Assembly: GCA_004431415.1 (NCBI GenBank) | Contig: QPMI01000194.1 | Span: 62,001 to 126,000 of the forward strand | DNA from: Cyanophora paradoxa | Taxonomy: Eukaryota; Glaucocystophyceae; Cyanophorales; Cyanophoraceae | Direction: 5' to 3' | DNA: 64,000 nt | Part shown: positions 34,456-43,751 of the stretch, one piece after another | Numbering within the stretch: the stretch's first letter is position 1 | Layout of the letters: each line of letters opens with the position of its first letter | Notes under the pieces: generated by a model | What the model saw: only the letters and a program-made list of their open reading frames with translations | What the model was told of the DNA's origin: nothing | Database searches by the model: none | Made by a program: the position numbers and the translations under genes

Positions 34456-36208
34456 CTAGCGCCCGATGGCGGGCGCCTCGAAAGGCGACGTCTCCGGCGG
34501 CACAGCAGCGTGTAGCTGCTGGACCGCGGCGACCCACCCTGCGACCCTAGGCCCCCGGGGTTCCCGCATGAGCACGTCCCTCATGTAGAGATACTCGATA
34601 ACGGCCTCCAGCTCCTCCACCTCCTTTATGTACATGCGCTCCTCCTTCCGCCACACCTTCGCCTCACGCTCCAACTCCAAGTCCCAATTCCTCTTCATCC
34701 TTGAGACCTGCGCCGCGCCGCGTTACGCGCCAGCGGGCGCACGCACGCGTGTGGGCAATCGCGGACCTTGTTTTCCAAGTCATCCACCTTCGTCTGCAGC
34801 GCAGCGTTCTGGTTCTGCAGCTCCTCGCACTCCTCTTCGAGGTTTTTGACCCGAGTCGCTCTCTGCGGGCGCCGGAGGGACCGCCGTCAGCAGCGCATTG
34901 CGGGCGCCGGCGGCGCGGGCGGCGCGGCGGCCGGCGGGCTCACCAGACTGGCGTTGAGCTGCATCATCTCCTTCTCCAGCTGAGCGATCTTCTCCTCCCG
35001 TTGAGCGATCTGCCGCTGCTTCTCCCTGTTGGCCCACCGCAGATCAGGGAGCTCCCGCTCCAGGGAGCTGCACTTCTGTTGGAGCTCCTCACGCTGCGCC
35101 GGTGCACGGAGGAACACGTCGACTTTCGCCTTCAGTTGATTGGCGAGCTCCGCGCCAGTTAGACCCTTGTCTAGGACATCCTGCGGCCCGAATCAGCGAG
35201 GCAAGCTGCGGGCGAAGCGCACGGCGGCGTGAAACGGCGCGCGCACACGCTGCTGAAGGTACTCGATCGCTTCAAGGAGCTTGGACGCCATGCGAACCGC
35301 ATCGGAAACCCGCTTGCAGCCGGTGAGCCTCCGATAGAGTGCGGCGTCCTCCTCCTCGATGCGAAAGCGGTGCCGCCCGGGCTTGTCCCAGGGGGTGAAT
35401 CGATCTTCCTCCTCGCCCGTCATCTCGACATCGCACTTGCGCCGCTTGCACTGCTGCTTGGTGGACGTGGCGGGCTTCTTCGGGCTGGCTTCTTCGCGGC
35501 TGAGCTGGCAGGCGACGGCGCGACAGAGGGATCGTCCATATACCGCTCCATGGCAACGAAGGGATCCTCATATTGCTCGCTCGGTGCCGCCGCGGGCGAA
35601 GGCTGGGAGGTCGCCGCCGCTGCCCGCTTGCGACTCACGCGCTTAGGCATGTCCACGGGGGTCGCTGGCGAGGCCGCTGCCGCCGGCGGCTGCGTGCGTG
35701 GAGGCGTGGCCGGCTGATCATGCGAAGGCTGCGATTGCGAGGGCGCAGCTACTACCCGCTTGCGACGCGGGCGATCAGGCGTGTACACGGGGTCGCTGAT
35801 GAGGCAGCTGCGACAGGCGGCGTACACGGCTGTACAGGCGTACCCCCCCCAAAGGCGTCCCTGGCGTCTCACAGCAGCCGCTGCCGGGCTCTGCTCGAGC
35901 TCTGAGCGTACTGGCGAGACTTGTGGGGAGTCGCTCCCGCCCGCCGGCTCCGCCGCGGGAGGCGCCAGCGCGACCGCGGCCGTCGCATGCGCAGCTGGCG
36001 CTGCATGCGCAGGCTGAACGACTTGCTCGCTCAAAGCTGCGTCGCCAAAGTCGTCTGGATTCACGTCCTCGCCGAGGTCGTCCTGGCTGCCGCAGGTGCT
36101 GCCGCCAATCTGGCCGTGCCGCGGCCTGCCATCGCTGGCGCCGCCCAGCCACGCTCTAATGGAACCGAACGCTGAGCCGACCTTGGCAGACAGCACAGAG
36201 AGCGGCAT
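34456..36208 (-). CDS. Coiled-coil protein with low-complexity N-terminus (element gene 4)
   Basis: The ATG at 36208 opens MPLSVLSAKVGSAFGSIRAW. The N-terminal 260 residues are rich in Ala, Pro and Ser with basic clusters (RPRRKRVVAA, KRVSRKRAAA) that could be nuclear signals. A frame change near 35440 leads to EMTGEEEDRFTPWDKPGRHR and YRRLTGCKRVSDAVRMASKL. Another, near 35185, leads to GAELANQLKAKVDVFLRAPA and a long coiled coil (REKQRQIAQREEKIAQLEKE). Continuing helix appears at 34700-34860, and the last exon ends after LELEREAKVWRKEERMYIKE, with the stop at 34456. It is probably one gene with about four introns. No family is recognised. It points inward from the right end of the candidate element. 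Confidence 0.45.
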
Positions 36209-36519
36209 CTCGATCGCCGAACGCTAAGCTATAAGCGCTTTTGCTTTTCCCGCGCAAGTCCGTGGCTGGCCGCAATCTAGCTGCAGCTGGCCGTGGCTTG
36301 GAAGGGGGGGAGATGGCTTGGGGGGATATAGAATTTGGTCTAGCCAGCTCGAACTCGAACTCAGCCGGCTGATAGCCGCCGTGACACGGCCGTGTTCAAA
36401 ATTCAAATTCCATCCATTGTTAAAGCTCGCGAACTAGCGGGATGTCCAAAAGGTCGCGCCGTTTTCGGCCCGTCGAGGTCCGTCCGGGGCCGTCTGCGAC
36501 ATGCGAAACAGCTCCTTAC

Positions 36520-36597
36520 GGGGTCTCGGGTTCGAATCCAACACCCCAAAATTTAGGGGGGGAATGAACCACCACCACAGACGTGACTCAGTGAATA
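36520..36597 (+). repeat. F-family repeat, tail of the split copy
   Basis: Matches the 3' end of F units at 40174-40230 and 40860-40915, with GGGTTCGAATCCAACACCCC and TAGGGGGGGAATGAACCACC. It lacks everything upstream of that point, which is at 25523-25626. Confidence 0.75.
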
Positions 36598-39500
36598 TAG
36601 AAGACTTGGGTCCTTAGTTGCAAGCAACTAAGGTACCCAAGTCTGATAACTATTCCTGCCCCCGGGGGGCAGTACAGACTTGGGTTTCAGAGAGCACGGT
36701 TAAGTGAGTGCGCACTGTGCACATTAGCTCTGTTTGCAAGCTTTTCGGAACGGCTTGATCGAGCCGATTCTGGGGTACGCGTTTGTCGGTGACGGCTACG
36801 GCCAGCTCCAAGAATGGCTAGCACCTCAACGCTTTGCTGCTGAGCGTGCCATCGTGCCCGCTTCGATGCACCCTGTAACTGGCTTGAAAACCGGAACAGC
36901 GCGCGCGCTCCCTGAGGAGCAGGAGACGATTGCATGTTTGTATGGGAACTTTGCGATCTTTGCAACCAGGCTACCTGCCGTCACGCTCGCTTCTAAAATG
37001 GATGCGCGTAGCTGCATAACGGACTTTCTTCTCAGGAAGCAAGCCCGCGCGGTCGCTGGATTGCCGGAAAAACACGATTGCATGTTTGTATGGGAGCTTC
37101 AAAGGCTTCTCGATCTCGGCAACCAGGCAACCTGTCGTCGCGTTTGCAAGCCCACCGGATGCGCGCGGCTTTGGATCTCACTTTTGTTCATGGAAGCAAG
37201 AGAGCGCGGTTGCTGGATTGCTCAGGAAACAGGTTTGACAGTTTGGGTAACGGGTTCGGGGTAACTTAGGGGGGGAATGAACCACCACCATAGACGTGAA
37301 TATCGGCCTTGGGGAAAGGAGAGGCCCTTAGGTCTGTGCCTATCTTGTGGCAAACTTCAACTTGATTTTATAGACAAACTTTTTGACCTAGGTACCCATT
37401 TTCGACCCTAGGGAGCACGATGGCGGCGCTACTTTTCAAATGTGACACCTCTAACAAGCACTAACAGCACGTACGAACGAAATTGTTCGCGTTAAGCCCG
37501 ATCGCCATTGGCACAAAAAGTCAATTCACCCATTCACGGACAAGCACGATTGTCATTGGTTCCAGCTTGCTTCCCCTTCGCCGATGGAAATTGCAAAGAG
37601 CCTCTGTACCCGGCTGGAAGGCTGGAGTCACTAGGCGCTTCGCCGGCAGAATCGCCGCGCGTCGCTTTGCAAATAAACGATCGCGATCAACGATCGATCA
37701 AGCGCTAGCGCTATCGCTCCGGCGCCGACGTGATCGTGATCGATCGCCGCGACCGTCGGAAGCCGGCGCGCGCCGGCCGCGCCAGGCCTAGGCGCGCCGC
37801 CGGCGCCAGCAGGCGCCGCTACTACATAGCTATCGCTGGCGCTAGCTAGACCAAGCTAGAAGATTCTAGCTATAGGCGGCATAGTCCTCTCAACAGTAAC
37901 CGCGCGCGGTTGCGGGACCTCGTTTTAAAACAAAGAGCGGCCACCCTCACGTCTTGAAACCCCAAGACCCAAGGCCACTCCTGCTCCGCAGGGACTCGCT
38001 TGTAGAAGACTTGGGTCCTTAGTAAACTAAGGAACCCAAGTCTGATATAGAAGACTTGGGTCCTTAGTTGCAAGCAACTAAGGTACCCAAGTCGACGTCT
38101 GATAACTATTCCTGCCCCCGGGGGGCAGTACAGACTTGGGTTTCAGAGAGCACGGTTAAGTGAGTGCGCACTGTGCACATTAGCTCTGCAGCTGTTTGCA
38201 AGCTTTTCGGAACGGCTTGATCGAGCCGATTCTGGGGTACGCGTTTCTCGGTGACGGCTACGGCCAGCTCCAAGAATGGCTAGCACCTCAACGCTTTGCT
38301 GCTGAGCGTGCCATCGTGCCCGCTTCGATGCACCCTGTAACTGGCTTGAAAACCGGAACAGCGCGCGCGCTCCCTGAGGAGCAGGAGACGATTGCATGTT
38401 TGTATGGGAACTTTGCGATCTTTGCAACCAGGCTACCTGCCGTCACGCTCGCTTCTAAAATGGATGCGCGTAGCTGCATAACGGACTTTCTTCTCAGGAA
38501 GCAAGCCCGCGCGGTCGCTGGATTGCCGGAAAAACACGATTGCATGTTTGTATGGGAGCTTCAAAGGCTTCTCGATCTCGGCAACCAGGCAACCTGTCGT
38601 CGCGTTTGCAAGCCCACCGGATGCGCGCGGCTTTGGATCTCACTTTTGTTCATGGAAGCAAGAGAGCGCGGTTGCTGGATTGCTCAGGAAACAGGTTTGA
38701 CAGTTTGGGTAACGGGTTCGGGGTAACTTAGGGGGGGAATGAACCACCACCATAGACGTGAATATCGGCCTTGGGAAAGGAGAGGCCCTTAGGTCTGTGC
38801 CTATCTTGTGGCAAACTTCAACTTGATTTTATAGACAAACTTTTTGACCTAGGTACCCATTTTCGACCCTAGGGAGCACGATGGCGGCGCTACTTTTCAA
38901 ATGTGACACCTCTAACAAGCACTAACAGCACGTACGAACGAAATTGTTCGCGTTAAGCCCGATCGCCATTGGCACAAAAAGTCAATTCACCCATTCACGG
39001 ACAAGCACGATTGTCATTGGTTCCAGCTTGCTTCCCCTTCGCCGATGGAAATTGCAAAGAGCCTCTGTACCCGGCTGGAAGGCTGGAGTCACTAGGCGCT
39101 TCGCCGGCAGAATCGCCGCGCGTCGCTTTGCAAATAAACGATCGCGATCAACGATCGATCAAGCGCTAGCGCTATCGCTCCGGCGCCGACGTGATCGTGA
39201 TCGATCGCCGCGACCGTCGGAAGCCGGCGCGCGCCGGCCGCGCCAGGCCTAGGCGCGCCGCCGGCGCCAGCAGGCGCCGCTACTACATAGCTATCGCTGG
39301 CGCTAGCTAGACCAAGCTAGAAGATTCTAGCTATAGGCGGCATAGTCCTCTCAACAGTAACCGCGCGCGGTTGCGGGACCTCGTTTTAAAACAAAGAGCG
39401 GCCACCCTCACGTCTTGAAACCCCAAGACCCAAGGCCACTCCTGCTCCGCAGGGACTCGCTTGTAGAAGACTTGGGTCCTTAGTAAACTAAGGAACCCAA

Positions 39501-40920
39501 GTCTGATATAGAAGACTTGGGTCCTTAGTTGCAAGCAACTAAGGTACCCAAGTCGACGTCTGATAACTATTCCTGCCCCCGGGGGGCAGTACAGACTTGG
39601 GTTTCAGAGAGCACGGTTAAGTGAGTGCGCACTGTGCACATTAGCTCTGCAGCTGTTTGCAAGCTTTTCGGAACGGCTTGATCGAGCCGATTCTGGGGTA
39701 CGCGTTTCTCGGTGACGGCTACGGCCAGCTCCAAGAATGGCTAGCACCTCAACGCTTTGCTGCTGAGCATGCCATCGTGCCCGCTTCGATGCACCCTGTA
39801 ACTGGCTTGAAAACCGGAACAGCGCGCGCGCTCCCTGAGGAGCAGGAGACGATTGCATGTTTGTATGGGAACTTTGCGATCTTGGCAACCAGGCTACCTG
39901 CCGTCACGCTCGCTTCTAAAATGGATGCGCGTAGCTGCATAACGGACTTTCTTCTCAGCAAGCAAGCCCGCGCGGTCGCTGGATTGCCGGGAAAACACGA
40001 TTGCATGTTTGTATGGGAGCTTCAAAGGCTTCTCGATCTCGGCAACCAGGCAACCTGTCGTCGCGTTTGCAAGCCCACCGGATGCGCGCGGCTTTGGATC
40101 TCACTTTTGTTCATGGAAGCAAGAGAGCGCGGTTGCTGGATTGCTCAGGAAACAGGTTTGACAGTTTGGGTAACGGGTTCGAATCCAACACCCCGAAACT
40201 TAGGGGGGGAATGAACCACCACCATAGATAACTATTCCTGCCCCCAGGGGGCAGTACAGACTTGGGTTTCAGAGAGCACGGTTGCGTGAGTGCGCACTGT
40301 GCGCCTATCTCTGTACATGTTTGCAAGCTTTTCGGAACAGCTTTATCGAGCCGACTTTGGGGTACATGTTTCCTGGTGACGGCTACGGCCAGCTCCAAGA
40401 ATGGCTCGCACCTTAACGCCATGCTGCTGAGCATGCCATCTTGCCCGCTTCGATGCACCCTGCAACTGGTTTGAAAACCGGAACCGCGCGCGCGCTCCCT
40501 GAGGAGCAGGAGACGATTGCATGTTTGTATGGGAACCTTGCGATCTTGGCAACCAGGCTACCTGCCGTCGCGCTAGCTTCTAAAACGGATGCGCTTTGCT
40601 GCATAGCGGACTTTCTTCTCAGGAATTCGAAGCAAGCCAGCGCGGTCGCCGGATTGCCCGGAAAACACGATTGTGCGTTTGTATGGGAGCTTTGAAGGCT
40701 TCTAGATCTCGATATCGATCGATATCTCGGCAACCAAGCTATCTGCCGTCGCGTTTGGAAGCTCAACGGACGCGCGCAGCTTTGGAGCTCACTTTTGTCG
40801 ATGGAAGCAAGAGAGCGCGGTTGCTGGATTGCTCAGGAAACAGGTTTGACAGGTTGGGTCACGGGTTCGAATCCAATACCCTGGAACTTAGGGGGGGAAT
40901 GAACCACCACCAAACTTGTG
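36598..40920 (+). repeat. F-family tandem array, ~1461-bp units
   Basis: Unit 1 (36598-38058) and unit 2 (about 38059-39519) are nearly identical, 1461-1462 bp apart. Unit 3 (39520-40225) is identical in its first 700 bp and then truncated. Unit 4 (about 40226-40920) is more diverged. Each unit has an internal imperfect duplication (GATTGCATGTTTGTATGGGA occurs twice) and ends in a GGTTCGAATCC word before a run of G. A 176-residue frame is open in units 1-3 but begins without ATG and is interrupted by TAA in unit 4, so I do not call it a gene. Confidence 0.9.
36602..36644. repeat. Near-perfect hairpin (one of seven)
   Basis: AGACTTGGGTCCTTAGTTGC pairs with GCAACTAAGGTACCCAAGTCT around a central AA, with one unmatched base. 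Similar hairpins lie at about 38007-38043, 38052-38093, 39468-39504, 39513-39554, 40929-40969 and 41774-41810. Some have the shorter loop form CCTTAGTAAACTAAGG. They mark unit boundaries of the F array and look like fold-back elements. Confidence 0.85.
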
Positions 40921-40970
40921 AACATAGAAGACTTGGGTCCTTTTTTAGTAAACTAAGGAACCCAAGTCTG

Positions 40971-41757
40971 GGCCGTTTCCCGCAGTCGCCGATTTGTATG
41001 CATATGGGAGCGGGCTTATGTAAGGCTTACGTAGCTAAAACGTTGGCTGGATTAACTCCCGCGGATGTAAGCTACGAGCTTAGGAGGGCCTTTCCTTCTA
41101 GTGAGGCAGCCAATGAGCTGCCAGTGTCGGTGCGTGCCGCTTCACTACGATATAGGGCTGGGTTCAGTGGAGCCCCCGGGTCCACTCAGTCAGTGGACAT
41201 TTTGCGTCGAACTCACTCATGATCAGTGACTACCAGTGAGTGGGGGGTACGTGCTCTTTTACACGAAAAAGGACCAAAAACGACCTAAATCTCGCTGAGC
41301 TTCAAGGCACTACGTGCCTAAACTGTTTCCACCGTAATTCCACGGGCTTTCGATATGTTTAGAGGTCATTTGCAACGCAGGCCATTGTCATAATTGCAGT
41401 GCTTCTCGACGTTGCACACCCTTCGCGCCGCGGCCTGCGCGCGGCACTCCGACGTTAAGTACCCACACCGACGTTAAATAGCTAGGTGGCGGATGGGTCC
41501 TAATTTTTTGGCGCCGGATACCCCCCCACGCAGCGCTGGCTGAGGTCCGGCTCACTGGCCTCAAACATTTTTCTTTGTGCGAGTGGGCCAAAATCTCCAC
41601 CCTCGACCCTCCACTGGTTTCACTGGACCCAGCCCTACTACGATATCGGACCGGAGTGAGCGGCACCCACATGTACACGACACATCATACTTTGGCCATC
41701 ATAGTTTTTTCCACCAGCTAATTTTCACTACGTAGCTGGCGACTGCGGGAAACGGCC
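40971..41757. mobile_element. 787-bp inverted-repeat element with CTG target duplication
   Basis: The terminal 20 bases GGCCGTTTCCCGCAGTCGCC at 40971-40990 recur exactly inverted at 41738-41757. CTG flanks both ends (40968-40970 and 41758-41760), fitting a 3-bp target duplication. Longer subterminal inverted similarity is also present (ACGATATAGGGCTGGGTTCA near 41146 against the reverse complement around 41610-41650). No transposase frame is seen, so it is a non-autonomous, MITE-like element. Confidence 0.85.
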
Positions 41758-41989
41758 CTGACGTGAACATAGAAGACTTGGGTCCTTAGTAAACTAAGGA
41801 ACCCAAGTCTGACTTGCCCTCTCTCTCTCTCCAGCGTTCCAGCCAGGCTGAGCCAGCGCGTTCCACGCAACACAAAGCCGCTTCTCGCTGATCAGAGGTT
41901 CGTCCATCCTGCTGCCCTCCGTGGCGCTGGTCGTCATAAACTCTCATGCAGTCCGGGGCCGTCGGAGCGCGCGTTCCGAGGCAGTCACG

Positions 41990-43013
41990 ATGGCAGCCAC
42001 CGATATGCTCTCAAAAGCAGCCGCCGCTGAGCTTTTGAACAGCGTTCCGGTGCGTATGACGCCGAGGGTCGGGGTTGCTTTGTCGCTCAAGACCGAATTC
42101 TCGGCGCAGGAAGGGCAGAGGCCAGTTCTCCTGCAACTCATCGACGTGCGTAGTTTCTGCCCGAGCGCTCGTTCCTTGAGTCGTGCGCTCACGCGCGCCC
42201 GGCTCCGCGTTCATTCGATAGCGTTTGGAGCGGCGGGCGCACGACGCCGAGGTGCGCAGTCTTCCCTTCCTGCGCTTCCTCGAATGACGCGTCCGTGCAT
42301 GGACAGGCGGAGAAGGCGGAGGAAAAGAAGCGCCTGGAGGTGCGCTTCTTCCATCTTAAGCTTCGCTTCCTCGAATGACGCGTCCGTGCATGGACAGGCG
42401 GAGAAGGCGGAGGAAAAGAAGCGCGCGGACGCAGCTGAGGTGCGCTTCTCCCATCTTAAGCTTCGCTTCCTCGAATGACGCGTCCATGCATGGACAGGCG
42501 GGGAAGGCGGAGGAAAAGAAGCGCGCGGACGCAGCTGAGGTGCGCTTCTTCCATCTTAAGCTTCGCTTCCTCGAATGACGCGTCCGTGCATGGACAGGCG
42601 GAGAAGGCGGAGGAAAAGAAGCGCGCGGACGCAGCTGAGGTGCGCGCTTGAATCCGGCTGCATCTCTTGCGCTTGTCATAACGTTCACGCAGGCTAGCTT
42701 GCTCTACAAGCTTGCAAAGCGATTTTTCGCGTATAACCCGCTCATGTAGGCACACCCCGTGTCTTTTGCTGCTGCAGTCAGCGCTGGCACTGCCGCCTCC
42801 TTGTTCTTCTTCTCGTATTTGGGCCGAGCCTTCAACCACAGCCGTCAGGACTATCACGATTCGCAGTCCTACCGCTCGGCAATAGCCAATGATGGTCTCT
42901 CCGCCCGCGGCTATTTCGTATGGCCAAGCCAGCACTGTGGCAATTTCTCCCACTTTCTTTCTTTATCTTTAGAGAAATTTCGAATTCTCGAACCCTTGCA
43001 ATTGGCCTACTGA
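41990..43013 (+). CDS. Coiled-coil membrane protein assembled from micro-exons
   Basis: The ATG at 41990 begins MAATDMLSKAAAAELLNSVP, ended by a GTGCGT donor. Phase-0 exons follow: EGQRPVLLQLID, RLERRAHDAE, AEKAEEKKRLE (42307-42339), then AEKAEEKKRADAAE (42398-42439), AGKAEEKKRADAAE (42498-42539) and AEKAEEKKRADAAE (42598-42639). The last three lie in 100-bp tandem units with 58-nt introns. A 33-nt exon at 42698-42730 (LALQACKAIFR) would keep phase. The terminal exon from 42750 has a membrane segment, HPVSFAAAVSAGTAASLFFF, then SYLGRAFNHSRQDYHDSQS and a polar tail with a stop near 43013. The product is a charged helix followed by one membrane helix. No family is recognised; a mitochondrial or other organelle membrane role is possible but unsupported. 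The final exon's true end may be earlier if spliced. Confidence 0.6.
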
Positions 43014-43751
43014 TCATGATCATGATTCATTCGCTTTATATTATTTCTTAAGCTTTGGCTTCCATGGCCACTGGCAAATGGTTTAGCATACTATGATATC
43101 TGCCTTCTCGTTAACGTTTTGCCAGTTGGAGGCAAATTGCCATGTTGCCCTCAGGGCCTGTTCCGAAGTTCCAGCTGCTCGAGCTCAGGGGTCCAAGGCC
43201 CGGCCTATAGCTAGCTATAGGGAGGGAGCTGGACATATGCATGTACCGTAGTACCATTTCCATGGGGATCCTGTTTTCTTTTTCTTGGGCTCTACTATTC
43301 TTGACTCAGCAGTGAGGAGATTATTATAAGCTGCACAACTAGTACTCACTGAGTCATGCAGTGACTTGGCAAGGGCTCTGCCAGAGCCGCACCGTGGTGC
43401 CCCCATGCAAAAACAAAGCCCTAACTTCCCCAAACAGGCCACACAGGGTGTCATGGGGGGAACTCCCCCTCACGGGCCTCTGTGGTGCTGCCACGCCCTG
43501 TCACCCAGTCCGCGGGCATGTCTTTTGCTTCGTTTCTCTCTCAAAGAAGGGGATTAGCTCAAACACAAAGAAGGGGATTAGCTCAAACAGAAATTTCAAG
43601 AGAGGGGGTCCGCCCCTTTTTAATCAACACTACAAAACTTACACAGAGTCTGGGTTCGGGCTGAAGGGTGGTTCGGGTAGACACGTGAGCAGTGACAGGT
43701 ACAAAGAAGGGGGTAAGCTTGAACAGAAATTCCAAGAGAAGTGTGGCGGCA
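43014..43751. other. Intergenic with a small R-family fragment
   Basis: At 43395-43545 (+) the frame PVRGHVFCFVSLS matches PVHGRVFCFISLS of R copy 2 (24.9-25.1 kb). A tandem AAAGAAGGGGATTAGCTCAA occurs twice at 43545-43590 and a diverged copy is at 43700-43735. No intact gene. Confidence 0.45.

Larger units (their letters stand above)
25627..36519. mobile_element. Candidate 10.9-kb four-gene element nested in an F repeat
   Basis: The F-family homology ends at 25626 and resumes at 36520 (GGGTCTCGGGTTCGAATCCA), so everything between looks like an insertion into one F copy. All four genes inside fit well within these limits, the outermost starting 249 bp and 311 bp from the ends. The ends share only CGT as inverted termini. 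Slightly inside, the direct repeat CCATTGTTAA occurs at 25663-25672 and 36414-36423 and could be a target duplication of a smaller unit. The gene set is a proline/alanine-tailed nuclear-type protein, a transposase-like protein with coiled coil and acidic tail, and two coiled-coil proteins. I do not recognise it as a described element. Confidence 0.55.

Noticed and set aside
36510-36550. Possible tRNA gene around GGGTTCGAATCC
   Set aside because: The flanking bases do not form a proper T-stem, and no matching acceptor, D or anticodon stems can be drawn.
36734-40214. A 176-185 residue frame repeated in F units 1-3
   Set aside because: It begins without ATG, is interrupted by TAA in unit 4, and resembles no protein; conservation is explained by recent duplication of the DNA.
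36598-40920. CRISPR-like array
   Set aside because: Units are 1.46 kb with hairpins, not short repeats with unique spacers, and the sequence is eukaryotic nuclear DNA.
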